Source of the DNA: Desertivibrio insolitus
GTDB taxonomy: Bacteria; Actinomycetota; Actinomycetes; Actinomycetales; Microbacteriaceae
Reading direction: 5' to 3'
Assembly: GCF_017355965.1 (NCBI RefSeq)
Contig: NZ_JAFIQW010000001.1
Location: 720,987 to 784,986 of the forward strand
DNA: 64,000 nt
Shown: in pieces, positions 8,748 through 15,416 of the stretch
How positions within the stretch are numbered: the stretch's first letter is position 1
Layout: every line of letters begins with the position of its first letter
Notes under the pieces: model-generated
What the model was told of the DNA's origin: nothing
Seen by the model: only the letters and a program-made list of their open reading frames with translations
Databases searched by the model: none
Program-made: the position numbers and the translations under genes

Positions 8748-9168
8748 CCTCGATCACCCCCGCATCCAGCAGCTCGAATCCGTTCATCTTCTGCTCGTCC
8801 GGACCGAGGAAGAGCACGTAGCGGGCGCCGCCGCCGCGCCCGTAGGCGGGCGCGACCTCGCCGAGCTCGACCACCCAGCCTTGCGGGAGCACGCCGGTCA
8901 TCCGGTAGGTGTGCAGCCGGTCCTGCGCGGCGCTGGGCAATGGAGCGCGTTGATCGAAGTCGCCGCCGAGGATGGTGAAGAACTCGCCGTGCGGGGAGCC
9001 CAACCTGGTCAGCTCCGACCCGAACGCGTCGATCAGCTTGCCGATGTCGTCGAAGCGGACCCGCGTGCCGGGAACGCCTCCGTTCATGGGGGCGGGGCGG
9101 AGGTTGCCGTACTCGTCGAGGTACCGGGCCTCCCAATCCGCACGGGTCAGAGCAGTGCTATCGGTCAC
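8728..9168 (-). CDS. free-standing TNT-like toxin cassette, GGGxQ motif altered
   Basis: Product of 146 residues, essentially a TNT (tuberculosis necrotizing toxin-like) domain with no delivery region. It matches the C-terminus of the 1054-residue toxin at 10251-13415: YLDEYGNLRPAP, then a Gly/Ser turn (SPHGEFFTILGG), QRAPLP, GWVVELGEVAPAYG, and a glycine triplet. In Mycobacterium CpnT and in the large toxin here the triplet is followed by xQ (GGGVQ); here it reads GGGARY, so the Gln is Arg. That suggests a catalytically weakened or re-specialised cassette. It may be an orphan C-terminal module that could recombine onto the toxin gene, or a degraded remnant. Confidence 0.7.
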   Translation of the reverse strand: MTDSTALTRADWEARYLDEYGNLRPAPMNGGVPGTRVRFDDIGKLIDAFGSELTRLGSPHGEFFTILGGDFDQRAPLPSAAQDRLHTYRMTGVLPQGWVVELGEVAPAYGRGGGARYVLFLGPDEQKMNGFELLDAGVIEDVATIG

Positions 9169-9253
9169 GATGTCCTACTCTGCCCGCTTCGAGGACGTGG
9201 TCCCAGCCGAGCTGCACGGTCACCCAAGCAGAAACGGGCGCGCGGTGTCATGG

Positions 9254-9295
9254 TCACGACCGCGCTTCGACGAGTCACGACCGCGCTTCGACGAG
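9254..9295. repeat. exact 21-bp tandem duplication including a stop codon
   Basis: The 21 nt at 9254-9274 and 9275-9295 are identical. On the minus strand each copy encodes the same six C-terminal residues (LVEARS) plus TGA of the 9275-9766 gene, so the second copy lies directly after the stop. It points to recent slippage or duplication. Confidence 0.9.
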
Positions 9296-9766
9296 TCGGT
9301 TCACGAAACCGTCCACGTCAGGGATCGATCGCCCGGCGAACGCGCGGAGCATTCGCGGAGTGCAGGCCCCATAGGTGCGGGCCCAGCGATCGTCACCCCA
9401 GCGGACGAGCTGGCCGTTCTCGGTGTCGAGCTCCTTCTCGTCGTCTGCGAAGCCCTGCAGATAGTCGCGCAGAACATCGCTCGCGGCACCGCTCAACGCC
9501 CACGCCTGGTAGAGCTCGAGCTGAACCGCACCGAAATCGTTCGTCTGCATCCTGAGTCTGGGGCCGGCGCGCCCGTCGTTCGTCACGCGGTATTCGCCCT
9601 GCTCGAACGTGACCACCGACCAGACGTCGTACCCGCCCACCTCGATCCGGTCGGCTCTCAATTCAGTGAACACGCTCGGCGCCTTGCCCTCGAGCCGGCT
9701 CCTCAGATGGGGTTCTATCGCCGCTCCGAGGTCGGTGCCGACAGCCTCCGATCGCGGACCGGTCAA
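9275..9766 (-). CDS. candidate TNT-type immunity protein, copy 2
   Basis: The frame is open further upstream, but a TTG at 9764-9766 overlaps the TGA of the preceding gene (TTGA, 4-nt overlap) and gives a 163-residue product, the same length as its two neighbours of this kind. The protein is soluble and acidic in the middle (FADDEKELDTENGQLVRWG) and ends DVDGFVNRLVEARS. Position between a TNT toxin and a TNT cassette and translational coupling suggest an immunity function. Similarity to the product of 9763-10254 is weak but visible: a D/E-x-G-x-x-x-x-W turn and a C-terminal I/V-D helix. Start choice is inferred. Confidence 0.6.
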   Translation of the reverse strand: MTGPRSEAVGTDLGAAIEPHLRSRLEGKAPSVFTELRADRIEVGGYDVWSVVTFEQGEYRVTNDGRAGPRLRMQTNDFGAVQLELYQAWALSGAASDVLRDYLQGFADDEKELDTENGQLVRWGDDRWARTYGACTPRMLRAFAGRSIPDVDGFVNRLVEARS

Positions 9767-10254
9767 CTCGCCGCGCTCGGACCGCCGACCGAGCGGACCG
9801 CCTCGTCGATGTCGAAGCCGACCTCCTGCGCGATCCGGTCGACCTCGGTGGCGCCGAGGTAGGGGAGCATCTTCGCATCGGTTGAGGAGGTCGTGACGGC
9901 CCAGGTTCCTTCCGCCCACGAGATGTGGTGGCCGTCGTCGCTCCTTCGCACCTCCACACCGTCGACACTCCGATTCAACGCGCGAGCCTTGAGGTCGAAC
10001 TCGAGGCCGAGCGCAGACGGCAGCGCACGATTCACGAGCAGGAAACCGTTCAGCACGCGGGGGTTGTTGCTCGTCAGCCGATGACCGGGAGCGTCCCTCT
10101 GGTACTCCGTGACAACGAAGGAGTCGTCACGCGATTGCAAGCCGTAGTAGAGCTCCATGTCGCCGATCCTCAATTCGTCTCCGACCGTCGTCACGGTCGT
10201 GTCGGACCGGGCCTCGATCAGCGCGAGGATCCGCCCGTCCAGCCACTGCATCAT
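9763..10254 (-). CDS. candidate immunity protein coupled to the TNT toxin, copy 1
   Basis: Soluble protein of 163 residues beginning MMQWLDGRILALIEARSD. Its ATG overlaps the toxin stop in an ATGA, so every toxin translation event can be followed by immunity synthesis. This position matches that of the TNT immunity factor directly after Mycobacterium cpnT. A DGHHISWAEGTW segment and a final helix (EVDRIAQEVGFDIDEAV) resemble the adjacent copy 2. It is the prime candidate antitoxin for the 1054-residue toxin. Family assignment (Imm61-like) is tentative. Confidence 0.65.
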   Translation of the reverse strand: MMQWLDGRILALIEARSDTTVTTVGDELRIGDMELYYGLQSRDDSFVVTEYQRDAPGHRLTSNNPRVLNGFLLVNRALPSALGLEFDLKARALNRSVDGVEVRRSDDGHHISWAEGTWAVTTSSTDAKMLPYLGATEVDRIAQEVGFDIDEAVRSVGGPSAAS

Positions 10255-13200
10255 GGCGCGGCGGAAAGCGCGGACGAGAGGGTAGGCGCGGTGATCGCGC
10301 CCTCACGGAGCAGCCTCCGCAGCGTTGCGGCTTCGCCCATGTCATCGCGGACGACCAGCTGGACCCCGCCACCGTCGAGCCCGTAGCCGGGTCCGATGCG
10401 GGAGACCTCCACGGTCCACCCCTCCGGCAGCTCCAGGAACTCGAAGTCCCACAGGTCGTCGGTCTTGATCTGCATCGGCGGCAGCGCGCGGTCGTTGAAG
10501 CTGCCTCCGCCGAGCCCGAAGTAGGTGCCGGACTCCTTGGAGCCCAGTCGATCGAGGCGCAGCCCTCCCCAGTCGCGGAGGAACGCCTGCCCATCGGAGT
10601 AGACCACCCGGCTGCCGGCGACCGCTCCGGTGTTCGGCGCCCAGCGCAGCTTTCCATCCGGCAGGATGTTGCGGCTCTCCCAGTCCTCCCGGCTGTACGG
10701 CCCCTCGGTGCCGTCCGCCCGGGGACCATGACCCCAGACCTCGGAGGAGTCGAAGCCGAGTGCCTGGGCACCGCGTCCGACGTGCACCGGCGAGTCCGCG
10801 TGCTCGGGGATGTTGCCCTCGGCATCCTGAGGCGCGTACGTGGGGCCGAGGTGGCCGTGGCCCTCGATGAGCGTCTGGTTCGCCGCGAGGTCCTGCGCCT
10901 CCTGATGGGTCTCGACGTAGCGCGTCCAGCCGTCGCCCGCGGTCGCGGTGCCGTGGAGGATCTCGTGCTGCGCTGCCGTCAGTTCCTGCAGTGCCGCCGG
11001 GTCGCGGGGTGTGACCGAGCCTGAATCGGCCGCGGCACCGACCGGGTCGGCCGAGCCCTCGGTCGCCGCGCCCTCGGCGTCATCCGGCGTCGAAGCATCG
11101 GCGCTCGCGGCCTCGTCGGCGGCCGCAGCCTCGGCCGCCGCGGTCTCGGCCGCGATCGCCTCGGTGATCTCGTGGTCGGCGGCAGCGACATCGCTCGCGT
11201 CGACGGTGCTCGCGGCCGTGATGCCGTCCTGCACCGACGCGGCCGTCGCGGTGTCACCGTCGCCATCGGAGGGGTGCACGTCGTCGGAGGCGGACTGGCG
11301 CTCGGCGGCGTCCGTCCCTGACGCCTCATCGCTCGGAGGCGTCGGCTCGGCGCTCGCCGTATCGGCGCTCGTCGCTTCGGTCTCGGCGCTCGTCGCGTCG
11401 GACTCGTCGCTCGTCGCTGTCTCGGCGGTGTCGCTCTCTGACGTCTCGCCGCCTTGGCCAACGGCGTCGGAGGTGGCAGCAGTCGGCTCGGACGAGGCCG
11501 GGTTCGAGGCGACGTCGTCCTGGGTCGGAGTGCTCGTCTGATCGCCCGAAGTCGCGCCGGCCTCCGCGGCGTCGCCGACCGGCGACGGCGCCGTGGTCGT
11601 CGCATCTGCGCCGGCGACGGAACCACCTGTACCCGCCACGGATGCCGCGGGCGAGGCGGCCACGTCGGCGCCGCCCGTGGGTGCGGCCGGAGCAGCCGGA
11701 TCCGTTGCGCCGGGCTCGGGCGCGGCCGAGTCGGTGCGGATGTCTCCCGCCCCGCCGGTCGGCGTGGTGGAGGCTCCGCCGCCACCGGCTCCGGGCTGCG
11801 GAGCGGTCGAGTCGGTGCGCACCCCAGCGCCGCCGCTCGACGCCGTCGAGCCACCGCCCCCACCGACGCCCGGCTGCGGCGCCGTCGAGTCCGTGCGGAC
11901 GCTGCCGCCGGCACCGGCACCGGCACCGCCCGTACCGGCACCGCCCGTACCGGCGGAACCGCCGGCCGGAGCAGGCTGCGGAGCATTCGACCCCACGGTG
12001 CCACCGCTCGGCAGACCGCCGGTCGAGGTACCGGCACCACCCGCGGCACCGGCGCCGGCGGTTGCGCTCGAGACATCCGGGGTCGTCGGAGTCGTGGCAT
12101 CCGCGGCGCTGCCGCCGGTGACGCCACTCGCGCCGGTCGCTCCGCCCGACGCGCCGCCGCGCGGGGTGACGCGCGAGGTCGCGGCCGAGTCGAGCCGGGA
12201 CGCGGCGGGTCCGAGGAGGGCCGAGAGCCCGACGGCCTGCACGTTGAAGTCGCCGGAGATCGCGAGGTTGACGCCCTCGGAGACGACGCCCTCGGCAGCG
12301 CCGCCGGCCATCTCACTCACGACGCGGCCGCCGGTGCGTCCGACGGCGCTGCTCACGGGCGTGCCCGCGAAGGGGCTGACGAAGGCCCCGATCCCGGATG
12401 CCGTGAGGCTCGAGGACTCGAAGCCGTCCTCGCCCGCGCGGATGGCGTTGACGGAGGCGGTCACCGCGACCGCGGCGACGGAGCCCCGGGCGGCCTCGCC
12501 CGAGATGCGGGCGAGCGAGCGCAGCAGCGCGGCGCGGGCGACCGCGAACGAGCGCAGCTTCTGAATGACGGTGAGGATCTTCGGCACGAAGCGCGCGATC
12601 GTGTGCGCGACCTTCGCAGCCGCGACGGCGCCCGCGCCGCCGAACGTGACGAAGCTGAGGGCGAAGCCGAGCCCGGCGGTGATCGCGATCTCGGCGACCA
12701 TCTGCCCGATGAGCCAGAGGATCTCGCGGTGCGCGTCGGCGATCGCGTCGGCCTGGCCCTCGCAGACGTCGCGCAGCGAGTCGGCGTCGGACACGACCTG
12801 GTCGAGCAGTTCCTCCAAGCGGTCGCGGCAGGCGAGGATGTCGGCCTTCTGCGGAATGTCCATCGAGGCGAGCGCCGTCAGCGACGACGACAGCGAGCTC
12901 TTGACCGAGCGGACGTCGGACTCGAGCGAGCTCCACGCGCTCGCCGCCGAGCGCAGCGTGCCGGGGTCGCCGTTGGGGATGACGATGCCTGCGGCGAAGA
13001 GGGCGTCCTGGATGAAGTCCTGCACGTCGCCGAGCACGCTCGGCAGACCGGCACCGAGCGCGGTCGGCACCGAGGGGGCCGAGCAGGAGAGGGTCGAGCC
13101 GGATGCCGGGATCGGGCTGCCCGAGCGGCCTGCCCCGACGCCCTCGGCGAGGTCGTACGCCCTAGCCGTGCCGCTGATCGCGTTGTCGAGGCCGCTCAGC

Positions 13201-13415
13201 AGCGAGACGATCGCGGCGGCCTCCTCGAGGATCGCCGGGGCCTTCTCGTCGTAGGCGGAGGCGAAGTCGTCGGCCGACGGGTCGTCGCCCGCCATGCCCT
13301 GGGTGCCCGACAGGCTGCCGCCGGCGGAGCCGACCGCACTGCGCAGGCGGGTGGCGACGGAGTGCAGATCCTCGCCGTCGGTGACGAGAACGGCGGGGTC
13401 GACGCGGACGAGCAT
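10251..13415 (-). CDS. T7SS-exported polymorphic toxin with C-terminal TNT-like domain
   Basis: Product of 1054 residues with a CpnT-like layout. Residues 1-330 are helical, WXG/LXG-like, with a Trp at 161 in SAWSSLESD and a hydrophobic stretch at about 236-275. Residues about 390-840 are a low-complexity linker of Gly, Ala, Thr, Ser, Pro and Glu with repeated RTDSTAPQPG units. The last 125 residues form a TNT-like domain: SREDWESRNILPDGKLRW, LRLDRLGSKESGTYFG, DRALPP, EVSRIGPGYG and GGGVQL. In CpnT the TNT domain hydrolyses NAD+ after export; the Arg of LDRLG and the Gln of GGGVQ match residues important there. It lies directly downstream of three WXG100-type genes and is coupled to an immunity gene. 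Expected role: antibacterial or anti-eukaryotic effector. Confidence 0.85.
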   Translation of the reverse strand: MLVRVDPAVLVTDGEDLHSVATRLRSAVGSAGGSLSGTQGMAGDDPSADDFASAYDEKAPAILEEAAAIVSLLSGLDNAISGTARAYDLAEGVGAGRSGSPIPASGSTLSCSAPSVPTALGAGLPSVLGDVQDFIQDALFAAGIVIPNGDPGTLRSAASAWSSLESDVRSVKSSLSSSLTALASMDIPQKADILACRDRLEELLDQVVSDADSLRDVCEGQADAIADAHREILWLIGQMVAEIAITAGLGFALSFVTFGGAGAVAAAKVAHTIARFVPKILTVIQKLRSFAVARAALLRSLARISGEAARGSVAAVAVTASVNAIRAGEDGFESSSLTASGIGAFVSPFAGTPVSSAVGRTGGRVVSEMAGGAAEGVVSEGVNLAISGDFNVQAVGLSALLGPAASRLDSAATSRVTPRGGASGGATGASGVTGGSAADATTPTTPDVSSATAGAGAAGGAGTSTGGLPSGGTVGSNAPQPAPAGGSAGTGGAGTGGAGAGAGGSVRTDSTAPQPGVGGGGGSTASSGGAGVRTDSTAPQPGAGGGGASTTPTGGAGDIRTDSAAPEPGATDPAAPAAPTGGADVAASPAASVAGTGGSVAGADATTTAPSPVGDAAEAGATSGDQTSTPTQDDVASNPASSEPTAATSDAVGQGGETSESDTAETATSDESDATSAETEATSADTASAEPTPPSDEASGTDAAERQSASDDVHPSDGDGDTATAASVQDGITAASTVDASDVAAADHEITEAIAAETAAAEAAAADEAASADASTPDDAEGAATEGSADPVGAAADSGSVTPRDPAALQELTAAQHEILHGTATAGDGWTRYVETHQEAQDLAANQTLIEGHGHLGPTYAPQDAEGNIPEHADSPVHVGRGAQALGFDSSEVWGHGPRADGTEGPYSREDWESRNILPDGKLRWAPNTGAVAGSRVVYSDGQAFLRDWGGLRLDRLGSKESGTYFGLGGGSFNDRALPPMQIKTDDLWDFEFLELPEGWTVEVSRIGPGYGLDGGGVQLVVRDDMGEAATLRRLLREGAITAPTLSSALSAAP

Positions 13416-13425
13416 GGCGATCCCC

Positions 13426-13737
13426 CTACGCCCCGAGTCCGGAGCGGATCGTCGACCACTGCGAGTCGAGCTCGGTGATCGTGGTCTCGTAGGCGGTGAG
13501 CGACGCCTCGGCGCGCCCCTTCAGCGATTCGGCCTGCGCGCGCAACGACTCCGCGGTGGTCGCCCAGAGGTCGAAGGCGGCGATGAACTGCGAGAACGCC
13601 GGTCCCTGCCATTCGGCGGGCAGCATGTAGGCGAAGCCTGCGGAGCCGTCGCGAAGGGCGGCGGTGTAGTCGACGAGTCCCTGCAGGGTCTCGGTGAGGG
13701 CGCGGAGCTGATCCGTGTCGACCTGCTGCTCAGACAT
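13426..13737 (-). CDS. WXG100 family protein (WQG)
   Basis: The ATG at 13737 gives 103 residues (MSEQQVDTDQLRALTE); the longer open frame overlaps the preceding gene too far. It is all-helical with W43-Q-G45 in the hairpin turn (LPAEWQGPAFSQF), the hallmark of EsxA/EsxB-like T7SS substrates. It lies 10 nt before the toxin and probably partners its N-terminal helical region as a co-exported chaperone. No C-terminal YxxxD/E motif is obvious, although AYETTITELD near residue 85 is similar. Confidence 0.8.
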   Translation of the reverse strand: MSEQQVDTDQLRALTETLQGLVDYTAALRDGSAGFAYMLPAEWQGPAFSQFIAAFDLWATTAESLRAQAESLKGRAEASLTAYETTITELDSQWSTIRSGLGA

Positions 13738-14221
13738 CCGGATCGACCTCCTCCCGCTCGGCCGCGACCGTCTCGTCGGGCTGACCACCGCCGGTGCGGC
13801 TGATCGCCGCTCCGCCGGAGATGCCGACGAGCTGCGGCGGGGTGATGGAGTCGGCCCGGCCCTGGCCGACGAGCACGCTGGCCGCGACGGCGGCCGTGCT
13901 GTCCACGGCGCCCCCGTTCGCCGAGCGACGGGAGGCGAACCCTCCCGAGAGCCCGGTCTCGGTCGAGGTGTAGCTGCCCTCGGCGGCGGTGAGCTGCGCG
14001 GCCAGGCCGGTCAGGGCGGCGCGCACAAGGGCGGCCTGCGCCTCCCAGGCCGCCCACTCCTCGGCGAACCGGTCGGCGTCCTCGCCGATCCACGACGCGT
14101 TCACCGTGCCGGCGACCGCCGAGCGGACGGATGCCACATTGCCGTCGAACACGCCGACGACGGTCTGCAGTTGCGCGGCGACCTCACCGAGGGAGGCCGC
14201 GCGGACGCGGAATTGAACCAT
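13730..14221 (-). CDS. WXG100-like protein with extended C-terminus
   Basis: Product of 163 residues. Residues 1-95 form a WXG100-type helical hairpin with W44-I-G46 (VNASWIGEDADRFAEEW). The rest is a flexible Gly/Ala/Ser tail ending in an acidic EREEVDPDV. It overlaps the next gene by 8 nt and follows the short esx gene by 50 nt. The tail makes it longer than a classic 100-residue Esx protein, so it may be a secreted effector partner or a dedicated chaperone. Role inferred from family and context. Confidence 0.75.
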   Translation of the reverse strand: MVQFRVRAASLGEVAAQLQTVVGVFDGNVASVRSAVAGTVNASWIGEDADRFAEEWAAWEAQAALVRAALTGLAAQLTAAEGSYTSTETGLSGGFASRRSANGGAVDSTAAVAASVLVGQGRADSITPPQLVGISGGAAISRTGGGQPDETVAAEREEVDPDV

Positions 14222-14271
14222 GAGTGCCTCAGCACGCGAGAGGCGTCACCGCCTCTCCCGCAGAAGAGTGC

Positions 14272-14565
14272 TCAGCCGCGGAAGGTGCCCGCGATGGCGT
14301 TCTCGGACTCCTCGTAGCTCAGCGAGGCCTGGTTCAGCAGCTCGCTGATGCCCGAGAGGCTCTCCTTCAGCTGCACGGCCGCCGTGTCCCACTGCGAGTA
14401 CAGCTCGTTGAAGCTCTGCGACGCGGCGCCCGACCAGTCGCCGCTCACCAGGCCGTCGACGAGCGACTTGAGGTTCTGCAGCTGCGACTCGATCGACGAG
14501 GATCCGCTGGAGAGCTGACCGGCGACGCCGGCGAGCGACTCAGAAGTGACACGGATTTCGGCCAT
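14272..14565 (-). CDS. WXG100 family protein EsxA-like
   Basis: Product of 97 residues, the standard Esx length, with W44-S-G46 (SGDWSGAASQSFNELYSQW) between two amphipathic helices. The ATG at 14565 follows a GGAGGTACTTCCC ribosome binding site. It is the most canonical of the three WXG100-type genes here and is likely the core secreted substrate of the EccC ATPase encoded two genes upstream. The 104-nt leader contains a CACAACC/GGTTGTG inverted repeat, so it may have its own control. Confidence 0.9.
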   Translation of the reverse strand: MAEIRVTSESLAGVAGQLSSGSSSIESQLQNLKSLVDGLVSGDWSGAASQSFNELYSQWDTAAVQLKESLSGISELLNQASLSYEESENAIAGTFRG

Positions 14566-14620
14566 GGGAAGTACCTCCGACGTTGACGACCGGCCCCCCG
14601 GACCGGCTTTCCGCCTTGAA

Positions 14621-14645
14621 CACAACCATGCGTTGGACGGTTGTG
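14621..14645. promoter_or_regulatory. CACAACC/GGTTGTG inverted repeat upstream of esxA-like gene
   Basis: CACAACC (14621-14627) and GGTTGTG (14639-14645) form 7-bp arms around an 11-nt centre, about 56 nt before the esx start. Size and symmetry fit a dimeric repressor site or a small hairpin. No clear -10/-35 pair is placed. Confidence 0.4.
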
Positions 14646-14669
14646 CAACTGAATCCGCGGCGCTTCCGG

Positions 14670-15389
14670 CTAGGAGAAGTCCAGTTCGGCGTGCACGTCG
14701 CCGAGCCAGATCCGGTCGCCGGGCTGAACCGTGAGGGGCCGTCCCTCGCGCAACGCGGTCTTCACTCCGGCCCGCTCGAGGGCGCTGCCGTTGCCCGATC
14801 CGGCGTCCGAGACGGTGACGGAACCGGCGGACACCGTGACGTAGAGGTGCACCCGGGAGACGGAGCGCGAGGCATCCTGCAGCTCGATCGCCTGGGCGCC
14901 GGAGTTGCGGGCGCTGCCCTGGGGGCTGCGGCCGATGACGGCGCGATCGGTGACGACGGCGCGGTCGCCGGTGCTGAAGATCAACGTGACGCGGCGGGGC
15001 GCGTTCGCCGCGGCCGCCGGGGTCGGCAGGGCGTAGACCTGCGGCGCCGGGGGCGGCACGTCGGCGCGGCGCAACGTCTCGGTCGGGGCGGCGGGCGCGA
15101 GCGGCACCTCCCGCACGGGAGCGGAGGCGGCAGCCCGCCGTGACCCCGGCGACGCGGCCGGGAGCGGCGCGGCGACCTCCGCCGGTTCCACGGCCTGCAC
15201 GCCGGGAGCGGCCGCCACGGCTGCGGGCACCGGCGCCTCGAGAACGGCAGCGGTGCCGGATGCCACGGCGCCGGATGCCACGGGGCCTGACGGCGGGAGC
15301 ACGGGCACGATCCCGGCGACCTGCCCGCACTCGAGGCAGAACATGCTGTTCGGCTTGAGCTGCGCGTCGCAGTGGGCGCACGTGGCCAT
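14670..15389 (-). CDS. zinc-ribbon and FHA domain protein of the T7SS operon
   Basis: Product of 239 residues. A zinc ribbon opens the protein (C4, C7, C18, C21). A Pro/Ala linker of about 100 residues follows, then an FHA domain (about 145-239) with GRSPQGSARNSGAQ, SVSRVHLYV and DAGSGNGS, the expected phosphothreonine-binding loops. FHA proteins with such a layout often sit beside FtsK-type T7SS ATPases and are thought to connect Ser/Thr kinase signalling to secretion. It is encoded 27 nt after EccC. No kinase gene is present in the window. Confidence 0.85.
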   Translation of the reverse strand: MATCAHCDAQLKPNSMFCLECGQVAGIVPVLPPSGPVASGAVASGTAAVLEAPVPAAVAAAPGVQAVEPAEVAAPLPAASPGSRRAAASAPVREVPLAPAAPTETLRRADVPPPAPQVYALPTPAAAANAPRRVTLIFSTGDRAVVTDRAVIGRSPQGSARNSGAQAIELQDASRSVSRVHLYVTVSAGSVTVSDAGSGNGSALERAGVKTALREGRPLTVQPGDRIWLGDVHAELDFS

Positions 15390-15416
15390 CAGTCCTCCCC
15401 CGGTCGTCGCGGCAGT

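Noticed and set aside
11600..12100. Apparent tandem repeat array at DNA level (repeated GTCGGTGCG, CCGCCG units).
   Set aside because: It is the low-complexity linker of the toxin (RTDSTAPQPG-type units) and is explained by protein repetition.
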